From: Agapetus fuscipes
Taxonomy: Eukaryota > Arthropoda > Insecta > Trichoptera > Glossosomatidae
Reading direction: 5' to 3'
DNA length: 64,000 nucleotides
NCBI GenBank assembly: GCA_951799405.1
Contig: OX637334.1
Span: forward strand, 10,788,001-10,852,000
Part shown: piece after piece, positions 24,501 to 36,500 of the stretch
How positions within the stretch are numbered: the first letter of the stretch is position 1
Layout: each line of letters begins with the position of its first letter
Program-made: the position numbers and the translations under genes
The notes under the pieces: generated by a model
Told to the model about the DNA's origin: nothing
Databases searched by the model: none
What the model saw: the letters and a program-made list of their open reading frames with translations, nothing else

Positions 24501-27500
24501 TCCCAAATACAGGATGGGCATGAGACTGTTCTGGGTTACTTCAGTAAAGTGCTTTCCAAGCCAGAACGAAATTATTGCGTGACCAGACGAGAGCTTCTTG
24601 CCGTGATAAAATCAGTGGAACACTTCCGCAAATACTTGTACGGGAGAAAATTCACACTACGGACTGATCATGCTGCACTGGTTTGGCTTCTGAAATTCAA
24701 AAACCCAGAAGGGCAAGTGGCTAGATGGATTGAAAGGCTCCAGGAGTATGATTATGACTCCGAACATAGACCTGGCACGCTTCATCGAAATGCGGATGCA
24801 TTATCCAGACGACCATGCGCCAGTGACTGCAAACATTGCAGCAGGATGGAGGACAAGGTAGCAATTGTCCAAAGGACGACCACCGAAGATGAGGACTGGC
24901 AAGATGAAAAATTGGCGCAAGACCAACTGAATGATCCGGACTTGAAGTATGTGATGGAATGGGCGCGAGAAAGAGAAAGGCCAACCTGGGAAAAACTCGC
25001 CCCCTTATCACCAACTGTCAAGGCTTATTGGGCTCAATGGGGATCCATAGTGATTGAAGGAGGGTTTCTGAAACGAAAGATCGAGAAGGAAGACGGCACA
25101 CTTAGAAGAAAGCAAACCCTCGTTCCGAGGAGCCGAGTACCGGAAATCCTTGGACTGCTGCATGGAGGAACTTCTGGAGGACATCTAGGCGTTAAGAAGA
25201 CGCTGGAGAAAGTGAAAGAGCGATTTTACTGGATCAACTGCAGCGAAGACGTCAAAGATTGGTGTCGAAAATGTGTAACCTGTGCAACGGCCAATGGACC
25301 GCAAAGGAAAAGGCGAGCACCAATGCGTCAGTACAATGTTGGCAGCCCCTTTGAAAGAATTGCCATCGACATAGCCGGCCCATTTCCTACAACTGAGAAG
25401 GGTAACAAGTACATCATGGTGGTGATGGATTACTTCAGCAAGTGGGTGGAAGCTTACTCAATCCCTAACCAAGAGGCCGTAACCGTGACTGAAGTTCTAG
25501 TTACCGAATTTATCAGCAGGTTTGGCGTACCCCTGGAATTACATTCTGATCAGGGAAGGAACTTTGAAGCTGCTATCTTCCAGCAAATGTGTGAGCGGCT
25601 AGGGATCTACAAGACCAGGACCACTGCGCTACATCCACAGTCTGATGGAATGGTGGAAAGGATGAACCGTACCGTGGGGAGGTACTTAGCCAAAGTAGTG
25701 TCCAGCCATCAGCGGGACTGGGACCGACATCTGCCTTTGTTCTTATTGGCTTACCGGTCGGCTGTTCAGGAAACGACGAAGAAGACTCCCAGCAGCATAC
25801 TGTTTGGGCGAGAAATGCGACTTCCTTGTGATCTCAAATTTGGCTGCAAACCAGGTGAAGACCTAGCCGGAGAAGACTATGTGACAGACCTTCGCAGGAG
25901 GCTGGATGACATCCATGATCAGGTCCGCATGAACATCGGGGAAGCCAGCGATCAAATGAAGGAGCGCTATGACACCAGAGCTGACAGCATGGGGTACAAA
26001 GCTGGTGACTGGGTGTGGCTTTTTGACCCCAAGAGGCGCCAAGGATACTGTCCGAAACTTCAGCGTTCCTGGGACGGGCCGTACGAGATCTTGGAGCGCA
26101 TCAACGATGTGGTCTACCGCATAAAAAAGAGACCAAACGGAAAACCAAGGGTCGTGCACTACAATCGCCTCTCACCATACCTAGGCGATAATGATGACCA
26201 ACCAGCCCAAAAAGTACGACAGTGCGTCGCATCCGAAAGATCACCAGCCTTTGAGACGTTTTGGGAGAACGCGAAGGCAGGGCAGAAGTTTCGCCATGGA
26301 GTGACCACAGAAGTCCACAAGGACTTATTTGAGGTCACTAGGGACCACACACTGGCATGCAGTGTACCGGAAGATCTAGATATGTCTAGAGGAATTGCAC
26401 GGGTCTTCCGATACAAATTCGGAGAACCGCAACCCTCGAGCAGCCCGCAAGGAAGAGCTCTGAGACTACCGAAGGGGCGTCAACAAGCATACTGCCTGGT
26501 TGTCCCGGATTCCAGCAACCTGGAAGATGACTACAAGGCATTGTGGGACGGCCTTGTTGAGCTGCGTGACTACATGCTGGAGGATCAGCAGGCGCGTCTG
26601 GCAATACCAAAGATGGGTGGCGGCCGCGCCAATCGAGATTGGCGGATAATCCGGAGTATGATTGAAGCAGTGTTCTCGGGAGTCGGCATCAGCGTCATGG
26701 TGTGCTGCGAGCAAGCGCAGCCGAGAGCCAGTGGGGAGAAATCCGTGGACTGCCACTTCTTCCTGACCACAGGGTGTCGACGTGGATCAGCATGCCCCTA
26801 CCTACACAGAGTCAAGACTGTTCCGGGACGAAACAGTCTAGGTGGGGGGTAGTGTTATGTAAATATTAATATTGAAATAAGTATGGGTAGTTATAGTTAT
26901 AAGAATCCTCAAAAGTATTGGTAGGTAAGATCGATAATTATGTATAAGTGTAGAATTCTCTAGGCTAAGTAGATATTTGTTATAATTATAGGAATACTGT
27001 GTTACATTTGTAGGTAGGATTTTGGTTGTATCTCTAGGTAGTACGTGAAACATCGAGAAGTAATAATTACTCTGGAACCGTCTAGCAACTTTGGTTCTAG
27101 ATCATACTGCTCTACAGAGTATAAAGGTGCGAATGGCCTGCAGAGCGGGCCAGTATCATAGCGACTAACAAAGACATCGAAGCCATCTGATCAGTGAACC
27201 GAAACCAAATGGAATAATCGAGAAAGTAGTGTGAAAATAAATTTTGTAACTGTGTAAAATAAATAACTATTGAAGAAGACCTGTGTGTTTTTAATTTGAA
27301 GACAATTGAACCCTAATTTCGTAACAATATGTATCCAGCATTCTGTCAAAATATTGAGATAAAAGTGTTGTAATGAATAACAAATGAACATTTATTTTAT
27401 TGGTAAGTAGATAATACTAACTTACGTGTTAGTTGGTAGTTTTTATTCTTAATAATGTGTTCAACAACTTTTAGGTTTTTTTTACTAGTCCTACATTGCA

Positions 27501-30500
27501 GGATTTCTTTGTGCATCCCATCTTGTCATGAGATGTAAAGCATTGTTAGAGTTAGATGCAGTTACATAGGCGTGTGACGTTGGTCTACCTAAAATATTTA
27601 TAAGTCTCCTAAAACCCATGCCGAAAAACTTTCCGAATCAATTTTTGACGTCCAACCAAGTTATTTTTGTCTTCCAGAGTGGTCTATACTCCGCCCTTCC
27701 ATACGCCGTAGCCTGGTTGATGACAATCATTGCCAGTTTTGTAGCAGATGCCATGTTCAATGCAGAATTGTTGTCTTTGAAGGCCACAAGGCAAGTCTAC
27801 AACAGTCTAGGTAAGCCATTAGTATCTAGTAACGCTTTCCAGAGAAAGGATGTTCCATAGAAATTTCTAGATTGATGCAGTGCGCTAGGAAATGTCTACG
27901 ATGGAGTCTGCATATTTAACAATGATGCACATGCTGCATTTCAACTCAATATATGACGATCCTTAGAAAATGCCACAGCAAGACTCATAGATGATACAAT
28001 CCCTCCGTACTCCGGTTCCCCCAAATCACTCCTCATCTAAAGGGCCTCCACTAGTCAAGGATTCTGGAAATTTTCCAGCCCAAAATCTGCTCCTTGATCT
28101 TCAAGGCTCGACACGTGACTGCCGAGAATACATGAAAGAGCTCGATATCTCTCGAATAGGCACACTCTGAGGTCGGCGAATCCAAGGCTCAGCAACCTGG
28201 ATAACCTCGTAAGATAGCCGTAAATTACTCTTGGTGATCGCGCCTTCAAGTTGGCTACTCCAACAATATTGTGGAACACCCTCCCACAGGCCACAGTGCA
28301 TATAGGAACTAGACGCTGAGACAAGTTTTAACAAGGCATTAAAAACTGATGGGATGGCTTGCAGTTTAGCGGATGTTAAAGAAAACACATGTCACTTGTA
28401 GAGTGGTTTGACAGACAGTAATATATTTGTGCTACCAACCATACAATGTTATATAATAGGTAGTTGCCAACATGGCTGTGACAGGAGTGTCATTCTAACA
28501 CCCCCACTCACTCCTGATACCCTGCCATCTAGGTTGTATCAGCTGTTACATTTTACCATTTCAAAAAACAAAAAATACACATGCATATGGAAACATTTGG
28601 ATCAATAATTTGACATAAAAAATATTAATTTCAAATAAGAGTAATACATGGTTAACATAAGTGCACAATTCTAAAAACATGAAAACCATTAAGAACATAG
28701 TAGGATGATGTTTTAAAGTATAAACACATATTTCAATTTAAACAGACATTACCTACTACAGTTGCATGGACAAAAAATAGTTTCAATAGTTATATGATTC
28801 AAGTAGAGAACAAAAAATGTATGAAGTACAATGATAAATGAGATTCAAGCATTAATTAATAACTCACACTTAGTAATTATAGACAGTATTTGCAGGCACA
28901 CAAAGATAATAGTATCATATTCACACATTGTCGTTGAGACACTTGTTCATCCCAAGCTTACTCATTAGTGATTTCATCTTGTCGGCTGACAGTGGCTTTG
29001 TGAGCAAATCAGCCTCGAGCTCTTCAGTCTTCTTGTATATTAACTCGACTGCGTTGTGTTTCACTGCATCTCTTATAAAATGTTCTCTGATATTTATATG
29101 CTTTGATTTTCTGGACACAATTGGATTCTTTATTAGCTGTTGTGCGGCTTGACTGTCATTATAGATTTTCAGTATTCCATGATCAATTCCCATGTCCTTG
29201 TATAACTGTGATAGGTGCATGGCTTCCTTAGCAGCTTCTGTGAGAGCCATGTACTCTGCTTCGGCCGTCGATAGGGCAACGGTCCTCTGCTTCCGGGACT
29301 CCCAACAGATAGAAGCTCCAGCATATACAAAACAGTATCCGGTGAATGAACGCCGGTCCACTTCACATGCGCCCCAGTCAGCATCTGCAAATCCTTCTAG
29401 GGGCTTTCCAGTTTTCTGAAAAGTTAGTCCTAGGTCTTGAGTTCCCTTGAGATATCTTAATACTCTCTTGGCGCATTTCCAGTGTTCTTGACTATAGTTG
29501 TTATTGAACTGGCTCAAATAGCAAACAGCATGCATGATGTCAGGTCGTGTTGCTATGGCTAAGTACATGAGTGATCCAATTAAATTTTGGTATGGTAGTT
29601 TCTCATCATTCTCATTCCTTTGCACCTTCAATAGCTTTTGGCCGCGCACCATAGGTGTCGATGCGGGCTTGCATTCACTCATGCCATGTGACCTTAGTAT
29701 ATTGCTTATATACTCGCTTTGCGTTGCGACAATTTTATTTTTCAATACTTGGAAATTAATGCCGAGACAGTAGCTCAGTTCATTAAGATCTTTCATCTCA
29801 AAATTCCTTTGAAGTAGTTCTTTTACTTCTTTGGCTCTGTTTTCATCTTTGTAGGCCATGATGAGGTCGTCCACGTACACGGCTATGATGATGGCATCAC
29901 CTGCCTTCTCTTGTACATATATGCAAGGGTCGGCTTCCGATGGTATGAAGTCGATATTTCTCAATGCTTGGTCGAGCTTCTTGTACCATTCTCGTCCGGC
30001 TTGTTTGAGGCCATACAGTGCTTTGTTTAGCTTGCACACACTGCTCTCCCCATGCTTCTTTAGGTTAGCAAGCATGTTTCTCGCAGCGTGAAATAGAGTT
30101 TTGTCTTCATTACTGCTCTCATCGATCATGATTTCAGATAACGCATCTTCGAGATCATTCGGTACTTCCATTAGAATCCTCTCTTCCAATGTTCCATTGA
30201 GGTATGCGGTTATCACATCAAGTTGATTTAATTTCAAGCTCTTTTCAACTGCTAAGGCCAGTAATGCTCTTATTGACTTCAGTTTTGCCACTGGAGCATA
30301 TGTTTCACTGTAGTCGATTCCGGGCATCTGGGAGAAACCACGGGCGACTAATCTAGCCTTCTTCCTCGTTGTTTCCCCGTTGGCGTTGATCTTATCTTTA
30401 AGGACCATTCTGCAAGATATAGTCCTGTCGCTGACTGATCTTGGGATTATCTTCCACGTGTCATTCTTCAAATGCGCTTTCATCTCTTCTTTTATTGCCT

Positions 30501-33500
30501 TTTTCCATTCGCCGTCTTGAAGGTTCTCGTTTCCGCTGCACACGTATGACACGTCGTAATCTTGAGCCCAAATTGGTGCACGTTTAGTTCTTTGTGGTCT
30601 CTGCTCAATATCATCGGCTAGTTCAGTTTCAGTGCTTTCTTCCTGTGCTGAAATCTCTTGTGGCTCTTCCTCTTCAGTGTGATCTTGAACTTGAGGTTCT
30701 TCCTCCTCAGTGTGATCTTGAACTTGAGGTTCTTCCTCCTCAGTGTGATCTTGAACTTGAGGTTCTTCCTCCTCAGTATAATCCTGAAGTTCTCCCTCAA
30801 TTTCAAAACTTTCTTCTTGTTCCAGGGGAACAGCAATTGTTTCTGGTATTCTTTTAACGTTTCTCGAGGAGCTTGTTAAGTGCTCGAGAAATTTGACATC
30901 TCTGCTAATGATGACTCGGTTTTCCTTCTCCACCCATATCCTGTAACCTTTTGTGATGTCAGAGTATCCGATAAAGATTCCCTCCTTGGATCTGGGTGCC
31001 AGCTTTCCCTTTCCTGGTTGGCTGTCTCGTACATACACTTTGCAGCCGAAGTTCCTGAAGTGTTGAACGCTTGGTTTTGTTTCTCTCCAGGCTTCGTACG
31101 GTGACTTTCCGTGAAGGGCCTTGGATGGGCATCTGTTCCTGATGTAGTTTGCGGTGTTCACGGCTTCCCCCCAGAACTTCTCGGGCAAGTTTGCCTGGGT
31201 AAGTAAGCACCGTGCTGTATCCATCAGTGTGCGGTTTTTCCTTTCCGCTACACCATTCTGAGCTGGGGTGTACGGTGTGCTCAGGCGCCTTGTAATCCCC
31301 TTTTTCTTCAGGAAGTTTTCAAACTCTTTTCCTGTGTATTCTGTGCCGTTGTCGGACTGCAAGAATTTGATACGCCTGTCCTTTTGGTTTTCCATCTTCG
31401 AGGCTACTTCCTTGAATGCGTCCAGTGCTTCTCCTTTTGTTTTCAAAAACCTAATTTCCGTCCATCTTGAGTGATCGTCAGTGAATGTGATATAGTACTT
31501 GGCTCCTCCGATTGACTCTTGTCTCAGTGGGCCAAACACATCGGAGTGTACAATCTCCAAACTCAATGTTTTCTTTTCCGAGGCCTTTGGCATTGGTAGT
31601 CTTGTCATTTTTCCCACCATACAGGTTTCACAGTTTAGATTACCCATTTGTGAGAATTCTAGTCCTATCAACGATTTTCTTTCCTTGGCTTGTCTTAGAT
31701 CTTGTTCGTTCAAGTGACCAAGACGTTTGTGCCAGAGTTCCATATGGCTGGACTTAGCTATCACTGCGGCATGTTCCCTTGTGTTGAAAGTCTTGACGTA
31801 GTAGAGGCCTTCAGATTTTTTCGCAACTAATATTATTTGACCATGCTTCTCTACAACTGCTTTGTTTTTTACAAACGTGACCTCTCCTCCTAAGCTGGTT
31901 ATCTTTGGTATAGAGATCAGGTTTGTGCGTAGGGTGGGTACATACAAGACATTTAAAAGTTTAACTGATGATATTTTACCGTCGATTTTTACATCGATCT
32001 CGACGGTGCCTCTTGCTAAGGCTTTGGTTGTTCCACCATCAGCAAGACTTAGGGTTCCGCTGGTTTCATCCTTACTTGTGAACAGTGTGATCTCCTTGCA
32101 CATATGTGAAGTGGCGCCACTGTCCAGGCACCAGTCCCCCAACTCCGTCATCAAGTTAGTCTCCTCTATGATGATAGCAGCTTGTTTTTTCTTGCGGCAT
32201 TCGGCCGCTTTGTGGCCCGTTTTGTGGCAAAAGTGGCATTTGAACGCAAAAGGCTCTGCACTTTTTTCCTGGAGCTGTGGTCTTCTACTGGGATAGTGTG
32301 TTTTCTTCTTGGCGTAGAATGCGCCTTCTGTTCTTTCTTGTCTCTTTCCCCGTGCTTCATTTTCCTCCAAAATTTTGATTCTGAGCGCGTCCGGGGTTGG
32401 GAGTTCGTCACGTGATTCGATTGCACACCTGAAGTTCTCAAATCTCTCTGGGAGGCTATACAATAGCATTATCGCCAGGAGATCACCGTTTATTTCTATG
32501 CCCATTTCAGATAGTTTGTCAACGTTTTCAAAAAACTTATCCACGTGGTCGCGCACATTTTCGCCGTCTTTCATTTTCGCCAAAGTCAGCTTTTTCAGGA
32601 GCGTGGCCTTCCTTGCTGGTCCGCTCGAATGATAAACTGACTCCAGTTTCAACCAGGTCTCTCGGGCGGTGGAGCATCCTTTGATGTGTTTCAGCTCCGC
32701 AGGGCTGATCAGCAGGATAATGTCTGATCTAGCTCTTGCATCCGCCAAAATCCACTTTTTTGATGCCTCTGCTTCAACCGGTTTTTGGGAGAGACCGGTG
32801 ACGTGATCCCACGCCTCATTTCTGATGAGGAGCGCCTCCATATGAATCCGCCACGTGTCATAATTGTGACATGCGAGCGGTTCGATCGCAGCAATGTTTG
32901 TGCGAATGGTTCTTGGCTCCATTTTTCGTTTTTTTCAGGCAAATAACGGCGGTGACTGCTTTCAATGTTTTCTCAGCTATTTCTTGGGTTATTCTGGGCC
33001 CATAACCTGATGGGATGGCTTGCAGTTTAGCGGATGTTAAAGAAAACACATGTCACTTGTAGAGTGGTTTGACAGACAGTAATATATTTGTGCTACCAAC
33101 CATACAATGTTATATAATAGGTAGTTGCCAACATGGCTGTGACAGGAGTGTCATTCTAACAAAAACCCACCTCTTCACTTAACCTTACAGGCAAGCACCT
33201 TAGTTATGGCACAACCGTAAAAGGCACTAAACAAATTTGTGTTTTATTATTATTGAAGAACATTACTGCAAATGAAAAGAACACATGAACCTCAAAGGCT
33301 TTAATTATATAAAATTTGCTGTAGCTTTTCCCTAAAACACAAATAAACTTTTAAAAAGTTAACTTTAAAAAGTATTTCCAAAATAAAAACGTCATATAAT
33401 AAATTTTACAGAATAACAATAATCAAAATATAAAATGTTTTAGCTACGCCAAAAAAAATATTAAGTACTTACATAAAAGGCTTTGTTGGCTTTTAAATGA

Positions 33501-36500
33501 GTAATCTGTTACTTTTGTTATTCTTATGTACCTACTAAATTTTCCAGGTACTTGGGGTCCTGCAATTGGTCTACTGATCCTACTTTTTGTGCCTGATGAC
33601 AGGTTCACCCTTGCGCTCATCCTTGTCATCATGATAACTGGAATGGACGGCTTCAACTCCAGCGGATACCTGGTAATACTCCATATTTTAATTACCATAC
33701 AATCTATTGTTTCTTTAACGCACATCTATTGTATGAGTATTGTAAGCAAGGTGGATATAATTTAAGGTGAGTGAATTGGCGGTTTAGGTTGATTATTAGC
33801 CTGTACCTCTGCTAGGCAGGGCTAATGTAGCTGACAAGACAGTGTTCAAGCAGTTATCGGCTGCCAAAACATAAAATTCTATGATTTTATATGTGAGAAA
33901 ATAATTTTTAAAAATTTGACGGTTCAAAAACCGAGATGTGATCTGTCAAAGGAATTTTGAGCCCTTGATTTCATATCCCTTGTATGATATGCTGCTTGTA
34001 TTGCAGCTCGTTTTAATTTTTTGCATGGTTTTTATCTTAACTGGATTTAAAGATTCTATTTTTTTTTCAAGAAAAAAACGCAAAAACAACTTGTTATAAA
34101 CAAAACAGTTAAAACTACAACAAACATCATGCGAAACAAGAGTTTTTGCAGGTGTAACTGCATTCCCTGTCATTACAAAAGTAAATGTTTTAGCAGAATG
34201 AAATTATGAGATTATAATCCGACCGGTCCGTAGCTCAGTGGTAACACGGCGGACTCTGAATGGGAAGGTTGTGGGTTCTATTCCCGGCAGAGCACAAAAA
34301 ATATACCATTTATATTTTCAAATTTGCTCTTCGCCGGGTTGAAAATTTCATACAACCTTTACCAATGACCGGTCACCAAAGGTCCATGCAGCCTTACAGC
34401 AACTGGGTCTTGCTTGAGAATTGGCACTTTGTAGCGACGACGATCAAGCTGGTAAAAAGGTTGATAGGTCAATTGGTAGAATGCTTGCATTCCATGCCGA
34501 GAGCAAGGGTTCGATCTCAAAGGTTTACTCAGCCTTCACAAGAAATGAGAACCAGCCCCCCCGGGAGCTGGGAAACCCCCACTTCAACTAAAAGTGGTTG
34601 GTGTGAGGCCGGCCCCCTTACCTGTAAAAATAAATAAGTCCCAAAGCGCCACATGCGACCCCTTCGGGGATAACGCAGGCAAGAAGTTACACTATATGTG
34701 TAGCTTAGTTGCGTATAATGCGTCTATTCTAAATACCTAATATGTGCATGGTGGACTTTAACTGAAGAGGATGAATGCCCCTAATTTAGACACACTCGTC
34801 AGTAGTGCCTGCTCTTAATTATTTCTAATGTTAAATGAATGCGTGCACTTCTTCCTTTCAGTTGAATCACATAGACATCTCCCCCAACTTTGCTGGTCTT
34901 CTGGTGAGCATAGGCAACACTATGTCAGATCTGCTCTGCCTGTTTGCACCAATTCTTACAGGATACATTGTCAAAGACCCGGTGAGTCCAAATCACTATC
35001 TTTCAAGATAAAAACCAAAAGAACATTGTTTTTGATTACTGCGAGTATTTTAGATGCCACAGCCGGTTTTGCAAACAATTCGTTTGCATCTTCAGGTGGC
35101 TAAATAATTACTTCATGGTTCAGATACGGAATCAATCGTTGGTTCAGAGTGGCATCGTGTGACGGTATGAGGGAAGAAGGGGATGCAGGACGGCCATGTG
35201 TCGAGTTTGTATCATCTGGGTCATTTCTTAGGAATTGCTTTATACATTTTCATTGTTTTTTAGATTTTTTATTAAAATGACATGCAAATATTATGCTATT
35301 GCTGCAATGTTTTATTTTAATCATGGAGGTTACAAATACATAGACGCGTACAGATTCTAGTTTATGGTCAATTTTTTTTTTATGGGTATAATTTTGTTCA
35401 TCAGGTTTTTGAATTAGGAACTTTTTCTGGAAGCAAATGTCAGTCTTGCATGGGACTGCTGTTCTTACCAATCAGTAACAAAATATTTGTTTGATTTTTT
35501 CTTAGCAACCCGGCTGGGGGATGGCACAATATTGTCTATACCAATTCACGTGTGAACATTGTTGCAATAAAATTATACACCTCTATCAGGTAGTAATGTT
35601 TACCTATACCTATCCTTCAAATCGGCGCCGTACTTTCCAAGTCTTTCCAGAACTCATATCATTTAAAAACTGATTCCCCAACAATAGTTGTGATGTTATA
35701 ATTTTATTGTTTCCAGACTGATGTAAAGCAATGGCGTCTAGTCTTCCTGCTCACCTCCGCTGTGTACTTCATTAGTAATTTAATATTTATTATATTTGTG
35801 TCCTCCGAGAGACAACCCTGGGACGAAGAGTTAGAAGACGAAGAAGAAAACAATGAAGGTAAAAGCATTTTACATTTAAATAATAAAAGGGTGAAAATAA
35901 AACAGTGTTATAATTATAAAATAGTACTTCTTATTCTGTAATTTTTTTTTAAAGATAAATAATTACTTAAGACCATTAAAAATAAGAATCTTAAATGTTA
36001 ATATATCGCACGTTTAATAATAAAGAGAAATAACTCGAAAATTGGGAAAATCGAGATTTTGTAATAAAACGCAAGAACAATGCGAGAAGAATAGGTAGAA
36101 TGCGACAGCCGTTCAATTTGGACGAATATGACCGAGATAAAACATCGGTCGCATTTTTCATCCCATACAAGTTGTACTGGTTGTCTGAACTTCAAACGTG
36201 ATTTCCCAACATTCTTATTTTTTGAGTTATTGCTCTTCATTATTAAGCGTGCGATATATTTGCAACTTAGATTAAAGATAGATAAGGAGTAGCAGGACTC
36301 TGAAGAAGTTACACATGGTGTTATAAAGAAACTTAAGAGGAAGAAAAAATGTGTTTGAAACTAGAAGAGTGATATAAACTAGATAGGATCCGAGCACCAA
36401 TGGATAACATGAAAAAAAGTTGCAAAAACTTTTCAGGCCTCTGCAGTTTTCTACTATTGTAAGTAATTAATACTTTATTCTGTTTCAGAAATGACTTCAC

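Larger units (their letters stand above)
20202..27326 (+). mobile_element. Intact Ty3/Gypsy LTR retrotransposon in intron 6 of gene 2
   Basis: A 7125-bp element with 474-bp direct LTRs, each beginning TGTTA and ending TAACA. The flanks both carry ATAT, a 4-bp target duplication. The order LTR, primer site, gag, pol (protease-RT-RNase H-integrase) and purine tract defines Ty3/Gypsy. No env frame follows pol. By eye the LTRs differ at a single base (G at 20322, A at 26973), so insertion is recent, and both ORFs are open, so it may be competent. It lies in the same orientation as the host gene. The coding part is clearly GC-richer than the surrounding AT-rich intron. Pol carries an unusual macro-like plus CCCH extension. 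Confidence 0.95.
28347..33161 (-). mobile_element. Intact Ty1/Copia LTR retrotransposon in intron 7 of gene 2
   Basis: A 4815-bp element, antisense to the host gene, with 154-bp LTRs that appear identical and a 5-bp target duplication AAAAC (28342-28346 and 33162-33166). A single long ORF carries integrase before reverse transcriptase, which defines Copia. The primer site next to the 5' LTR pairs with an internal part of initiator tRNA-Met as in classical copia. Identical LTRs and an unbroken ORF indicate very recent insertion and possible activity. It interrupts an older LINE tail. Confidence 0.95.

Noticed and set aside
21294..26770. Antisense frames across the Gypsy gag and pol
   Set aside because: Shadow frames in GC-richer coding DNA; serine-rich composition reflects the complement of the sense codons.
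26160..26852. env-like gene at the Gypsy 3' end
   Set aside because: No separate frame, signal peptide or transmembrane segment follows integrase; the region is an in-frame Pol extension.
30594..32632. + strand frames inside the Copia ORF
   Set aside because: Shadows of the intact antisense Gag-Pol; no independent features.
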